Assembly (NCBI GenBank): GCA_008729055.1
Contig: SDUX01000002.1
Span: 1,120,496 to 1,184,495 of the forward strand
DNA length: 64,000 nt
From: Pyropia haitanensis
Taxonomy: Eukaryota; Rhodophyta; Bangiophyceae; Bangiales; Bangiaceae
Direction: 5' to 3'
Under the pieces are notes generated by a model. That model worked only from the letters and a program-made list of their open reading frames with translations, did not search any database and was not told the DNA's origin. A program made the position numbers and the translations under genes. This document shows positions 11,654 to 22,655 of the stretch, piece after piece (the first letter of the stretch is position 1; the number at the start of each line of letters is the position of its first letter).

Positions 11654-13546
11654 TCAGTTGTCCCCAAATTGGCTCAACAGGCGCTCCACCGCCGCGTTGA
11701 CGTTGCCCCCCGTGGCGCGCAGCGCGTTGACACACATCTGCGTATCCAAAAAGCCCATATCCCGGAGCTGCCCCAGCTGCGTCCGGAAGTGGTCTTCCAA
11801 CTGTTCTTGTGTCATGGTCGCCATGTTGGGACCCGCGGGCGCGGCCATCCCCCCGGCGCCGGGGGCGCCGCCAAAGCCGCCGCCATTGACGCCCATGCCA
11901 CCCAGCAGGTTCATCAGCGCGGCCATGTCCTGCGGCCCCCCCCCGGGGCCGCCAGTAGCACCACCCGCGCCAGCGGCTGGTGCACCGGGCGCCGCGCCGC
12001 CCGTTGCGGTCCCACCACCCGCCCCCGGCGCGCCACCCGCGCCGCCCTGCAGCGCCGACGTCAGCTGTTGCAGGTGCGCCATCGACCGGAGCGTCTCGGG
12101 GTTCATCAGCTGCCGCATCAGCGCGGGGTTCCTCATCGCCTCCATCACCTGCGGGTTTTGTGACGCCATCGACTGCAGCATCGGATTGTTGGCCATCATC
12201 GACTGCATCATCTCGGGGTTGGACGCAAACTGCTCCATCGCCTGCTGCATGACCGGGTTCTCCATCATGGCCGCCACCTGCGCCGGGTCCATCTGACCCA
12301 TGCCGGGCATCCCGCCAGGACCCATCCCAGGCAGGCCGGGCCAGCCGCCGCCGCCGGCCGGGTCACCCCCACCCGCAGCGGCCATAGCGTTCATCAGCGT
12401 CGCGGGGTCCAGCGCGCCACCGCCGCCGCCGCCACCACCGCCACCGCCGCCACCCATCGGGGGCACCCCACCACCGCCCGCCGGCACGCCACGCGCACCC
12501 CCACCCGCCGCGCCCCATGGGTTGGGCATCGGCGCGTCCGACGCGTCGTTGCCATCGCGCCCGCCCGCGCCCGCCGCCGCCCCGCCGCCCGCGTCGCCGC
12601 CCGCGCCCTGCGCCCCCGCTGGCGGCTGGCCGCCCACCCCCCCCGCGGTGGCGTCCATCAGCGGCGCCTGCACATTCTCATACATCCGCCGCAGCGCGTC
12701 AAAGCCGCCCGGCATGGCCTCAATGTTGGCCATCTGGCGGTCCGTGTTGCGCACCATCTCGTTCATCAGGTCCGGGTTCCGCGCCGCCTGCATCGTTTGC
12801 CGCATCGTGGCGGGGTCGTTGAGGACGCCGGCGAGCTCCGGGTTGCGCTCCATCAGCTCCCGCACCTGCGGGTTGGCCATCATCAGGGTGCGGAGGAGCT
12901 CGGGGTTCTCCAGCAGGCTCTGCATCATCGGGCTGTTCATCATTTGCTGCATCGCGCCAGGGTTCTGCATCATCTGCCGCTGCATGTCCGCCATGTTGGA
13001 CGGCACCTGCCCGCCCGCGCCGGGCATGCCGCCGCCGCCGCCGGCCCCGCCGGGGGGCGCCCCAAAGCCGCCGCCGCCAAAGCCACCCGTGCCCAGCAGC
13101 CCAAACGGATCGGCCATCCCACCAGGTGGCGGCGCGCCCGCCGCTGGCGGCGCCGCCGGCCGTGCGCCAGCCGGCGCCCCCGATCCCCGTGCCGCCGTCG
13201 TGGCCGCCGCGGCGGGAGCCCCCGACGATGGTGTGCTGGCCGCCGGCTTGGGCGCCACCCCCCGCACCAGGTGCATCGTGTGGCCGTCCTCCAAGCCTTT
13301 GGCCTCCTTGATCTCCCCCAGTGTTTGGGTGTCCTTCAGCACGTGGCCCCGGTAGATGAGGCGCTGCTGGCCAGCGGGGATGGATGACGGCCCCGACAGG
13401 CGCTCCTTGAACGCCGCCACCGTCTCGGCCATGTCCCCAACGCCAATCGTAAACTTGCTGCCCGTGGACGTCTTGACGTTAATCTGAAGCTCTGCCGCCG
13501 CCGCGCCGTCCGCGGCGGCTGGGGCGTCCCCCGTGTTGGACGCCAT
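11654..13546 (-). CDS. UBQLN: Ubiquilin / DSK2, ubiquitin shuttle factor
   Basis: Ubiquilins bind ubiquitinated clients through a C-terminal UBA domain, dock to the proteasome through an N-terminal ubiquitin-like domain and hold hydrophobic clients with STI1 repeats. This 630-residue protein is complete and in one frame. The ubiquitin-like domain covers about residues 19-95 ([15 protein letters not shown] to [10 protein letters not shown]). A first STI1 block at about 180-300 begins [13 protein letters not shown]; a second at about 418-495 begins [15 protein letters not shown]. The UBA domain at about 585-630 ([17 protein letters not shown], then [10 protein letters not shown]) ends the protein. 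Gly/Pro/Ala linkers separate the domains, as in plant and animal homologues. The ATG at 13546 gives MASNTGDAP directly before the ubiquitin-like fold. It shares a divergent upstream region with the NADH pyrophosphatase gene. Confidence 0.97.
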   Translation of the reverse strand: MASNTGDAPAAADGAAAAELQINVKTSTGSKFTIGVGDMAETVAAFKERLSGPSSIPAGQQRLIYRGHVLKDTQTLGEIKEAKGLEDGHTMHLVRGVAPKPAASTPSSGAPAAAATTAARGSGAPAGARPAAPPAAGAPPPGGMADPFGLLGTGGFGGGGFGAPPGGAGGGGGMPGAGGQVPSNMADMQRQMMQNPGAMQQMMNSPMMQSLLENPELLRTLMMANPQVRELMERNPELAGVLNDPATMRQTMQAARNPDLMNEMVRNTDRQMANIEAMPGGFDALRRMYENVQAPLMDATAGGVGGQPPAGAQGAGGDAGGGAAAGAGGRDGNDASDAPMPNPWGAAGGGARGVPAGGGGVPPMGGGGGGGGGGGGGALDPATLMNAMAAAGGGDPAGGGGWPGLPGMGPGGMPGMGQMDPAQVAAMMENPVMQQAMEQFASNPEMMQSMMANNPMLQSMASQNPQVMEAMRNPALMRQLMNPETLRSMAHLQQLTSALQGGAGGAPGAGGGTATGGAAPGAPAAGAGGATGGPGGGPQDMAALMNLLGGMGVNGGGFGGAPGAGGMAAPAGPNMATMTQEQLEDHFRTQLGQLRDMGFLDTQMCVNALRATGGNVNAAVERLLSQFGDN

Positions 13547-14374
13547 CGCGAAACCGCGTTAGGTGAAGAGGAACCCGCCGGGAGAGAAAAAGGGGACCGA
13601 CGGAGGGAGGCAAAAACAAAACAATACAAAGCACCGACGCGGACGCGGGCAGGCGATCGATCGGCCACGGGACCGCCTGCAAAAGAGGCCAGAGGGAGCC
13701 CCCACCCAGCCGCACCGGCAAAACGCAACAGCAGATCGAGCCTCCCAACGCCACAGCAGCGGGGTGGTGGCGGCTCACCCGCGCACGAGCGCGACAGAAC
13801 GGGGGCGCACGCAGGGGGATGGCCGGCCCGCGCACGTCCGGGCTGCCTACCACCGCTACCCGCCCGCAAGACGCCACTGGAGGTGGGTGCTGTCACAGCT
13901 CGTGGTCATCAGCAACAGCGCCAGAGGGGGCGGATTGGGGGGAGGGGACCCGCCCCGCTCCTGCCACCTGCTGTCGACACTGTACTTGTACAGTTATTCT
14001 CGCCACGCGCAGGCCTGTCTGGGACTGGAATGTGGCCGCGAGAAAATTTACATTGATGAGGCAGCCGGTTGCGAGGCAACCAGAGAACTGTAAGAAGTAG
14101 TTGATTTCTTGTCGTGGACCGCGTGAGCTCTACCGTCCACGAGGAGACCGAAACCACAGTACTTCTTACTTGCAAGGCTCGGCCGACGGTGTCGATGAGG
14201 ACCGAGGACCGAGCCGACGATGGTTGACCGGCCACCGTTTCCTCACCAGCCACGCTGTCGGGCCGCCCTTGGTGCAACCTCCCGATCCGCCGTCGTCACT
14301 GCCGGCTTTGTCCCGCCCGTGCTCGCCACCCAACCACCCGCATCCCCCCCCGTCGCCTTCCCCCCCCCCCCACC
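13547..14374. other. Divergent promoter region, ubiquilin / NADH pyrophosphatase
   Basis: An 828-base gap between gene starts. The centre (about 13960-14220) is distinctly less GC rich. It contains a perfect inverted repeat ACTGTAC-tt-GTACAGT at 13979-13994, a candidate regulatory dyad or 5' hairpin. No coding frame supported. Confidence 0.5.
13979..13994. promoter_or_regulatory. Inverted repeat ACTGTAC-tt-GTACAGT
   Basis: Two perfect 7-base arms separated by TT, in the shared upstream region of ubiquilin and the NADH pyrophosphatase gene. The half-site TGTAC recurs at 22434 and in the GTAC cluster at 24450-24494. A regulatory role is inference. Confidence 0.35.
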
Positions 14375-15604
14375 ATGCGCGCGCTGTGCGCCTTCATCCC
14401 CCGCGCGCCCTGGCGCCTCCCCCTGTGCCGCCCCCTCCCCCACACCCTGCGCACCCGCCGGCGAGTCGCGACCGCGGCGACCCCCCCGCCCCCCCCACCC
14501 CTCGCCGGCGGTGCCGCGGCCGCGGCCACCACCGCGACCACCACCGCGGCGGCGGCAGCCGCCGCCGCCCAACCCGCGGCGTGGCGACTCCCCCCCCCCC
14601 CCCCCCCCCTGCGCACGCCCCTATCCACGGGCGCCCTCTCCCGCCTCCCCCCCCCTCCGCCCACCCCCCCCACCAACGCCCGCTTCGTGCCGCTCCTCGG
14701 CCGCGGCCGGGCGGCCATCTTTGCGCCGCCGCTGGGAGGCGACGGCGGCGCGGCGCTGCAACACCTGGTCACCTGGGACGCCGACCGCGCCGCCGCGACG
14801 GGCGGTGGCCTGGCCGTCGCGCTCGGCGTCGACGCGGCGGGCGTGTGGTGGTACGCCCTGGGCGTGCCGGGCGTGCCGTCGTCGCCGCCACCACCGCCGC
14901 CGCCGCAGTCGCCGTCGCCGTCGTCACCGTCGCCGCTGGAGCGGGCGGCGCCGGCAGCTGTAGACAACCGCGTCGGCGGCGCCGACGGGGTCCCCCCGCT
15001 GCTGCGGCCAGGGGAGGTGACGGCGGATGTGCGGGGCGTGCTGTCGTCCTCGTACGCGTTGCCGCCTCTCGATGGGGAGGGCGGCGGCGGCGCACCGCTG
15101 GACGTGGGCGCCCTGCTCGCCGCGTCGGTGACGCTCCTCACCTGGCACGCCTCTGCCGCCCACTGTGGGCGGTGCGGCGCGCCGACCGCGCCGGTACCAC
15201 CCGCACACCGGTCGCGCCGGTGCACCGCGGCGGGCTGCCGCGGCGCCCGGCGGTCCGTCTACCCCCGCCTCGACCCGTCGGTGCTGGTGCTCGTCACCCG
15301 CCCTGCCGCCGTCGCCGCCGCCGACGGTGCTGGTGCCGACGGCGTCGACGACGAGGAGTGCCTCCTCGGCCGCAAGGCCGGCTGGGCGCCCGGCCGCTAC
15401 TCGGTGCTCGCCGGCTTTGTCGAGGCCGGCGAGGGCGTGGCCGACACGGTCGTGCGGGAGGTGGCAGAGGAGGCGGGCGTGGCGGTGCGCCGCGGGGGGG
15501 TGGCGGTGGTCGGCACGCAGCCGTGGGCGTGGCCGGGGGGGCTCCTCCTCGCGTGCCGCGCCGTTGCCGAGGCGGGGGCGGCGGGGGAGGTGGGCGGCGT
15601 GGCC

Positions 15605-15635
<31 letters not shown>

Positions 15636-15829
15636 CCGCGGACGTGGGCTCGGACGCCGTGTCGCCGCCGTCGCTGCCGACCGAGGAGCTGGAAGATGTG
15701 CGGTGGTGGCCCCGCTCGTGGGTGCGGGAACGGCTGGGCGCGGGCGGCGAGGGGGGGGGGTGGCACCTGCCGGGCGAGTCCTCGATTGCGCGGCAGCTGG
15801 TGGCGGGCTGGGTTGCAGAGGCGCTATGA
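14375..15829 (+). CDS. NADH pyrophosphatase, NudC/NUDT12 type Nudix hydrolase
   Basis: NudC-type Nudix enzymes split NAD(H) to NMN(H) and AMP and can remove NAD caps from RNA. The protein (484 residues) is unbroken. A zinc ribbon at about residues 262-290 supplies four cysteines (HCGRCGAPT, later RRCTAAGCRG). The Nudix box spans about 347-369, starting GFVEAGEGVADTVV and finishing REVAEEAGV, with all catalytic Glu residues present. Just after it, TQPWAWPGG matches the SQPWPFP signature that marks NADH-specific members. The C-terminus SSIARQLVAGWV also fits the family. The ATG at 14375 (CACCATG) opens an Arg-rich, acid-free presequence MRALCAFIPRAPWRLPL followed by Ala/Thr/Pro linkers, so import into plastid or mitochondrion is likely. 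Pro-rich inserts make it longer than bacterial NudC (about 260). Confidence 0.95.
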
Positions 15830-17441
15830 GGGTGGTCTGTAGGGCGGCGCTGGGGGGGTTTGGGGGAGCCCGTCAGGTCCGGGGCCTGTCCAGGCTCGAA
15901 ACGGGGGAGCATGATGGGGGGGGTGGTGGGGGGGTGGAAGGGTGCCGCCGGCCAGCCACGACGCTGCTGCCGGGCGGTTGTCGACACCGCCATGTCGGCC
16001 AGGGGCACGCCCCGCTCAGGACGTTTGCTTTGCCCGCACACCCGCCTCTTCCCCCTCCCGCACGACGCAGCCCAATTCCCCACGGCGCAGCGCCATCGCC
16101 CGCGGCGTGGCCGGTACGGCTGCCCCCCTCCTGCCCCCTCCCCCACGCTCTGGCAGAGCAAGGGAGGGAGGGGCCGAGCACCAGCGCATGGTTCAGTGCC
16201 CCTGCCACCACTGCCGGCGAGCCACTCGACTGCGTCGCTAATGCCCGCCACCACCCCCATCTCCCTTGCCCGCGAGCGTGCGCGGCGCGGGCAATGCCGG
16301 GCACGCCGACACCGTTGGTGTGGCGCTTGCGCTCGGGGATACGTCTGAGCGGCAGCCGGGCGGCGCCACGGACACGACCAACACTGCAGCGGCGGCCACG
16401 GCAGCAGTACGGACCGCCAAAACAGACCACCGCGCCCGCGAGGGTGCGGCCGCGGCCGGCGTGCCGCCTCCCCCCCCCCCCCCGCCCGCCCCTCCCAGCG
16501 CTCCCTTGTACCACCCGCGTCGCGCGGGAGACGACCGCGTCCCACCCGCGGAGGCAGGGCCACCCCCGCCGCCGCCACTACCGTGACCGCAGGCCGCGCG
16601 CAACCGCCACGGCTCCGCCGCGAGGAGCCCCGCCCGCCGCGCGCGTCGGCCGCGGGTGCGGGCGGCACTCCCCCCCCCCCCCCCCCCCCTCGCCCCCGCC
16701 CCACAGACGGCCGCCAATGCCGGCGGCGCGCACGTGGGGGCCGTCTCGACGCGGTGGCGCGCCGCGGCGACACCACACCACCGTGGACGCGGACTGGAAT
16801 AGTGGGCCCGCGACGGACTCGCGCGCGGCCATGGCGGTCGCGACGCGGGCGTGCAGGGTGGGTAGGCCGGGAGGCTCGAGGGCGACGCGGGGGGGGGGGC
16901 GAGGGAGAGCAGCGGGCGGCCACGGCCCCCCCCCCCCAACCCCCCCCATCGTCAGCCACCGCAAGCCACCACGGCACCGAATTCCTATTTTCTGCTCGAT
17001 CCCGCATCCCACCCCCCCCCCCCCCCCCGCACCATCCGTCCGCCGCCAGTGGTGGTGGGCGGTGCGCCGGTGGCCGTCCATCCCCGCCACCCGACATCCG
17101 ACTCGCTGCGAGTGGCCCGCCCCCCGCACCCCGCGGGCCCCGCGCGGGGCGGCGGTCCACCGTGGAGCGGTGACCGCGAGACGCACCCGTCCCCCGTTGA
17201 CACCTCGACCGCCGCCCGTCGGCGGCGGGTGCCGCGCCACGGCGGGGACGGCACGCGCGCGCTTCCGCACGCCGCTCTCCGTGTCCACACTGCGCCCGCA
17301 GTGGTGACAACGCCCCTTCCCCCCGCTCCTCCCGCCGCCCCTCCCCGCGCGCCCGCTCACGCCGACGTACCTGCCAGTGCCGGTGGGTGTCCCTGCAGCG
17401 TCGTCTCCGTCCTCGTTGCGCTCCCCATTCTTTCTCTCCCC
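15830..17441. other. Long gene-poor GC-rich interval
   Basis: 1.6 kb lies between the stop of the NADH pyrophosphatase and the start of the CRAL-TRIO gene. All frames are Arg/Pro/Gly shadows, broken by C and G runs (16470-16484, 16672-16689, 16916-16937, 17011-17027). I see no domain or targeting signal. Confidence 0.45.
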
Positions 17442-18537
17442 ATGACGCCGGGGCAGACGGAGGCCCCACTGGGGCCGCCGACCGAGGCGCCCCCCCCTGA
17501 CGCGGCGGCCGCCGCCCCCGACGCCACGGACGACGCCGACGGCACGTCCCCCCCCCCCGACGCGCCCGACGCGGCCGGCGGCGCGGGCGGCGGCGGCGGC
17601 GGCGCCCTCCCCCCCGGCGGGGCCCCCCCCCCCTCGGCAGCCGAGCTGGCGCTCACCCCCGCCGTCCTCGCGGCGGTCACGGCGACCCCCCCCCCACCGA
17701 CGCCGAGCTCACCACCTTCCTCACCCCCGCCACGCTCACCCGCTACCTCCGCGCGCGCGACGGCTCCGTCCCCGCCGCCGCGGCGGCGGTGAGCGCCACC
17801 CTCGGCTGGCGCAGGTCCGCCGCACCCGCCACCACCTGCGCGGCGTGCGTGGCGCGGCCGTCGTCCCACTCGTTTGTGCCGCTCGGCACGTGCGTCGCCG
17901 GCCGGCCGGTCGTGTACAGCTCGTTTGTTGGGGTGACGGACAAGAGCGGCGACGGCAACGAGGCGCACCTAGCGTGGGCGCTGGAGGAGCTGCTGGGCGC
18001 CGCCGACACGCGGTCGTACGTGTGGGTGATGGACTTTGCGGGCTTTGGCCGCGCGGACCTGTCGCCCGCCGTCGGCCGCCGCTCCCTCGCGCTGTTTGCC
18101 GCCCACTACCCCGAGCGGCTGGGCGCCGCGATTGTGGTGGACGCGCCGCCCCTGTTTGCCGCGCTCTACCGCCTCCTCCGCCCGTTTATCGACCCGGTGA
18201 CGGCGGCCAAGCTGACAATGGTCCGCACCGCGGGGGGGGGGGCGGCCGCCCTGTGGGCACGCCTCTTCCCGCCGCCGCTCGCCGACCGCGTCGCCGCCGA
18301 GGTGGACGACTCGAGGGCGCGCGCCGCGGCGGCGGCGGCGGCGGCCGCGGCGGCGGGGCCGGCCGGCTGGGCGCGGCGGGTGCTTGGGGGGGGGGGGGGG
18401 GGGACGACCCGTCGGCCGCGGCGGCCAAGGAGGGCGTGTGGTGGACGCGGCCGCCGCTGCCGGGGACGGGCGTGCCGTACATTGGGGGGATGATCCTCGA
18501 GGCACGGGCGGCGGCGGCGGCGGGGGAGGGAGGGTGA
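17442..18537 (+). CDS. CRAL-TRIO (Sec14-like) lipid-binding protein (frame broken twice)
   Basis: CRAL-TRIO proteins carry one lipid, often a phosphoinositide, phosphatidylcholine or tocopherol, between membranes. The N-terminus MTPGQTEAPLGPPTEAPPP is acidic and disordered. After C10 (17686-17695) the frame shifts and gives the CRAL-TRIO N helices, TRYLRARDGSVPAAAAAVSA then TLGWRR, which fits the family rule of an LRAR block followed by a L-x-W-R helix. The lipid-binding domain follows: GRPVVYSSFVG, YVWVMDFAGFGRADL, FAAHYPERLGAAIVVDAPPL and FAALYRLLRPFIDPVT. These match the beta-strand, HYPERL and P-F-I/D-P-x-T landmarks. A second shift at G18 (18386-18403) gives the end, KEGVWWTRPPLPGTGVPYIG, with TGA at 18535-18537. 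Span is about 365 codons, normal for the family. It converges on the O-methyltransferase. Confidence 0.85.
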
Positions 18538-18912
18538 GAGGGGGGGGGGGGGGGGGAGGCTGGGGCGGGGGATGGCGGGACGGGTCTTGGGTGGCTGGTG
18601 GGGGGCGCGTGGAATGGGAGCCGGGGGGGTGGTGTACGCTGGGGCGACAGCGAGAGGGTACCGGGAGGGGCGGGTGATGGGGGTAGGACGGCCGACACCA
18701 GAGGGATGGGCGGCAGGCAGGCAGCATGGCAAAGCGCCGGGACGGCGAGAGCGAGGGCGACGGCAGGGTCTCGTGCCGCCGCGGCCGCGACGGCCGCCCA
18801 CGACACGGTCTACGCCGCACCCCCCACCGGCGGCGCACGCCGCGACCGGCGGTGCGGCCGCGGCGCCGGGGTTCCCCTCCCCCCCCCCCCCCCTCCCCCA
18901 GGGTGTTACGGT
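18538..18912. other. Convergent intergenic spacer
   Basis: A G-rich 375-base spacer (G15 at 18541-18556) between the 3' ends of the CRAL-TRIO and O-methyltransferase genes. Nothing further recognised. Confidence 0.45.
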
Positions 18913-19888
18913 TTACAGCTTGAGCGCCACGAGCAGCCCGTCGCCCGCCTCGACGGTCATTGTCACCACCCGCGGGTCCGCCGCCGCGCGCTCACAGACG
19001 CCGCGGAGGGCGGCGGCCTCCTCCCCCTCCCCCCCCCCCCCCTTCCCCCCGTCGGCCGCCGCGGCGGCGGCGGCGGCGGCGGCGGCACGGCCCGACCACG
19101 CGACGTCGTCGATGAGGACGAGCCCCCCCCGGCGGACGAGCGTGAGCGCCACCTCATAGTACGCGCCGACGCGGCCCTTATCCGCGTCCACGTACACCAC
19201 GTCCCAGGTGCCCGCCTCGGCCGACGCGGCGCGGCGGGACAGCTCGGCCAGCCCGTCTGCCGTTACGGCCGTAATGACGGCCGCGACGCCGGCGGCGGCC
19301 CACGCGGCGGCGCCCAGGCGGGTCACCCCATCCGCCACCGCGTCGACGGTCACGACGGTGCCCGCCGGCCCGACGACCGCCGCCCACACCAGCGCCGACA
19401 CGCCCGTAAAGGTGCCCACCTCGAGCACCCGCGCCGCACGCACCGCACGGCCGAGGAGCGTCAGCACCGGCACCTGCGCGGACGGCAGCGCCATCACCGC
19501 GTCGCCATACGGGTAGGCGAGGAGCGTTGCCCGGCGGAGCGCCGCGACGGCGGGCGGCTCGGCGGCGGAGACGGCCGCCGAGGGGGGCTCCGCGTAGCCG
19601 CCGCCGCCGCCGCCGCCGCCGCGGCCGTTGCCATACAGGGCGTCGAGGTCGGCGGCGAGGGCGGCGGAGACGCCCGCCGCCGCCGCCGGCGGGGACGGCG
19701 CCCCGGTGGAAGAAGGGGTGGCGGGGGGGGGCGCCGCCGCGGCCGCCAGGGTGGACACGCCGACGCCGGCCGCATCGGTGGCGCCGCCCGCGGCGGCACG
19801 GGCGGCGGCCGCGGTGGTGGCCGCCGCGTCCACGACCGTCGCGGCGGCCGCGTCGGCAGCGCCGGCCGCGGCGGCGGCCGCGGCGGCA

Positions 19889-19921
<33 letters not shown>

Positions 19922-19924
19922 GGC

Positions 19925-19970
<46 letters not shown>

Positions 19971-20379
19971 GCGGTGGCGGCGGGGCGTTCCCCCCCTCCG
20001 TGGCGGGTACCGCCGCGGCGACCGCCGCGTGGATGCGCAAAAAGTCGGCGGGCATGTACCCGGCGAGGCCGCCCGCCCCCCCCCGCGGCGCGTCGCCAAA
20101 CGGCACGGCGGGCATGGCAAAGGCGGACGACGCCGCCTGCCCGTCGGCGTCGGCGTCGGCGTCGTCATTACCGGATGCCGTCGCGGCGGTTGTTGCCACG
20201 AGTGGCACCGGGTGCCGCGGCGGCCGCCGCCGCCGTGCGAGGGGGGGGCGGGGGGGGGGCGGCCGCGCCGGCGACGACGGCCCGAGCCGGCCGCGGCGGC
20301 CGAGCCGGCCCGCGGCGGTGGCGGCGGCCGTGGGGGTGGCGGCAGGGGTGACACAAAAGGCAGTCAATGGTGGTGCCAT
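18913..20379 (-). CDS. SAM-dependent O-methyltransferase, caffeoyl-CoA OMT-like family
   Basis: The C-terminal 220 residues form a class I O-methyltransferase of the family that includes caffeoyl-CoA and catechol O-methyltransferases, moving a methyl group from SAM to a small hydroxylated substrate in a metal-dependent way. Seen in order: LPSAQVPVLTLLGRAVRA, the SAM-binding loop VLEVGTFTGVSALVWA (about 310-325), the acidic strand VVTVDAVADG, the metal/SAM site WDVVYVDADKGRVGAYYE (about 390) and LVLIDDVAWSGR (about 422), ending GDGLLVALKL. The frame is unbroken. The ATG at 20379 opens MAPPLTAFCVTPAATP, a Ser/Thr/Ala/Arg-rich presequence of plastid type. Between presequence and enzyme lie long Ala runs encoded by pure GCG/GCC repeats (19860-19975). 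Substrate unknown; the caffeoyl-CoA label is family resemblance only. Confidence 0.92.
19860..19975. repeat. GCC/GCG trinucleotide repeat encoding poly-Ala
   Basis: Two blocks of near-perfect GCG repeats in the O-methyltransferase gene encode Ala runs broken by VGAAP- or PTAA-like interruptions. The unit length of three keeps the gene in frame, unlike the mononucleotide runs in other genes here. Confidence 0.8.
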
Positions 20380-20926
20380 GGTCGGTAATGGGCGGGGGGT
20401 TGGGTAAGGTGGAGGGGGGGCGTGGTAGGACGAGGCCGCGGGGCCGCCGCAAAGGGGACGACGTGGTGCCGCCACGACCGCACCGCGCGACGCCCGTCGG
20501 CCGCGCCGACCACGGAAGAGTGCCGCGTGCCCCACACAGAATGAATTTCCACCCACAGCCCTGCTTGATAAAGGCTGGGGGAAGACGCGAATGAAAAGAA
20601 TACAGGAACGCACGACGCGGGCGCACGTCGTCGCGGGCGGTCGGCCGCCGTCCGACGGTCGTGGCGGCCGCCAGCGCGGCGCGGCCTCCTCGCATGTGGC
20701 GCGAGCGCGCCGACGTTGCGTCTCCCCCCGTCCGGCGCCCCCCCCCCCCCCCCCGCCCCTCCCGTCCCTGTCCTCCCGTTGCACCTTCCTACCACTCCCC
20801 CCCCCTCCCCCACCACCGCTTCTTCCCGCACCCCCCCCTCCCCCTCCCCCCCCCCCCCTTGCCGCCCCTCCCGTCTTCCCATCCCCCCCCCCCCGGGCCT
20901 CCCCCCCCCGCGGGGCGCGCGGGATC
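20380..20926. other. Divergent promoter region, O-methyltransferase / SWC5
   Basis: 547 bases between two gene starts. A lower-GC core at about 20530-20620 includes GCTTGATAAAGGC. The side next to SWC5 is almost pure C with short T interruptions (20740-20920), a pyrimidine tract typical of 5' flanks here. Confidence 0.45.
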
Positions 20927-22104
20927 ATGGCCCCCCCCCCCCCGCGGCGGCCGCGTCCAGCTCGGACGATGACGACTACGTGCCGCCGCCGTCGCCGCCG
21001 TCGTCGGCCGCCACCGCCCGTGCCGGCCGCCGTGGTGGCCGCCGCCGTGGCCACGGGGCGGCGCGCCGCCGGCGGCGGCGCGACGGTCCCGCCGGCCTGC
21101 CGCCCGTCTCGTCTGATGAGGAGGCGGCCGGCGGCGGCGGCGGCGGCGGCGGTGGCGTCACGGGCGGGGCCGCCCCTGCGGCGGCCGCCACGGACGGGGC
21201 CGCCCCTGCTGCCGCGGTCGTGGACGGGGCCACCGCGGCTGCCGCCGCGGCCACCGGGACCGCCGCTGCTGCCGCTGCCGCGGATGGCACCGCCGCTGGT
21301 GGGGTTGCTCGCGTGGATGGGGGGGTGCCGGCCGCCGCCGCCACGGGCGGGGTGGCCGCTGCCGTGGCGCCACCCGCCACCGCCGCCGCCGCCGCCGCTG
21401 CCGCCACTGGCGCCGCCCCTGACACAGACACGGCGGCGGCGGTGGCCACGGCGGCATTGGGTGGCGGCGGCACCCCCGTCGCGCCGCCCCCAGCCGTGGC
21501 GGCCGCGGCGCCGCCCGCCGCCGCGCCCGCCGCCGTGCCGCCCGTCGCGCCAGCCGCCGCGCCGCCCGCCGCGCCTGCCACAGACGGCGCCACCGCCGGT
21601 GCGGCCGCGGCGTCGGCGGCGGCGGCGGTGCCCCCCGCGGCGGCGGCCACCGCCGTGGCGGCTCCCGCCGCGGCGGCCGCCGCCGACGTGGACGCGCTGT
21701 GGGCGTCGCTGTCGACGCGCGTCAAGCGGGGCGGCGGGCGCAAGCGTGGCCGCCCCGCCGCGCGTGCCGCCGACGGGCTGGACGCGCTGCTGGGGGGGGG
21801 CGGCCCGTCCCGCGGGGAGGGGGTGTCGCCTCTGCGCCGCCGCCGCCGCCGGCAGCGGGAGCCGCGGCGGCTGCCGCCGCCGCGGCAGCCGCGGCGGCCG
21901 CCGAGGCGGCGGCCGCGGCGGCGGCGGCGGCCGAGGCGTCGGCGGCCGCCACCCCCCCCGCACGCGGCCACGGCGCGGCGGCGACCGGCGGCGGCGGCGG
22001 CGGCGCCCCCCCCCCCCCCCCCGGCGATGGCGTGGTCAGCGGCGGCGGCGGTGGGGTTGGTGGCGGTGGTGGGGGTGCGGTGGGTGCTGCCGGCAGCGGC
22101 GGCA

Positions 22105-22148
<44 letters not shown>

Positions 22149-22415
22149 CTGACCGCCCTCCTCGCGTCGCTCAAGGCGCGCAAGTCGGGCAGCGTCATTG
22201 ACGCGAGCCGCGCCGACTGGGCGGCGTACAAGGCGACGGCGGGGGCGAGCGTGCGGGACGACCTCGCGTCGGTCGCGGGGGGGGGGGACCGCTACACGGA
22301 CCGGCTCGCGTTTTTGGGGCGCGCAGAGGTGGGCGAGTGGGAGGCGGAGCTCCGCCGCAAGGGGGGGGGCGGGGGGGGGGGGGGGGCGGCCGGCGGCCGG
22401 TCGGGACGGCGATGA
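20927..22415 (+). CDS. SWC5: SWR1-complex subunit SWC5 / BCNT (CFDP1) homologue (frame broken)
   Basis: SWC5 (animal CFDP1/Bucentaur) is a subunit of the SWR1 remodeller that deposits H2A.Z. The diagnostic C-terminal BCNT domain is clear: LTALLASLKARKSGSVID, then ASRADWAAYKATAG, VRDDLASV and DRLAFLGRAEVGEWE, matching the DW-x-x-x-K, D-E-L and FL-x-R landmarks. Upstream, VDALWASLSTRVKRGG matches the short DALW motif that Swc5 uses to contact the histone dimer. The N-terminus is acidic, AAAASSSDDDDYVPPPSP, and a second SSDEEAA patch follows. The ATG at 20927 leads straight into C13 (20931-20943), where the frame changes; a second change lies near G9 at 21792-21800. Between them runs a very long Ala/Thr/Pro/Gly linker. 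It lies 240 bases from ASF1, tail to tail. Confidence 0.87.
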
Positions 22416-22655
22416 GATGCGGGCGGCGGGTACTGTACAGAGCGGGCGCGTGGTTGGGAATGGTGGTAGCGGGTGCCAAGCGGCGGCGTGGTGGTGACAC
22501 GGGGGGTGAGGGGGGAGCTTGGAGACGGGCGTCCCCGGTCGCGCACACGCCGCGCGGGCCTTGGCTGTTTGGCTGCCGTCGCCCCGCTTCCCCGCCGAGG
22601 GGGAGAGTCAGCCGCCACCCCCCACCGCCCGTCGACCCCCCCCCCCCCCCCGGGG

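Noticed and set aside
16578..17360. 260-codon minus frame upstream of the CRAL-TRIO gene
   Set aside because: Arg/Gly rich, no motif, overlapped by other equally open frames.
22195..22655. Extension of ASF1 to 22195 in its starting frame
   Set aside because: Past the C13/C14 runs the frame turns Arg-rich and resembles a shadow of SWC5. The frame ending at 22656 keeps the Ala/Gly/Pro/Thr style of the gene.
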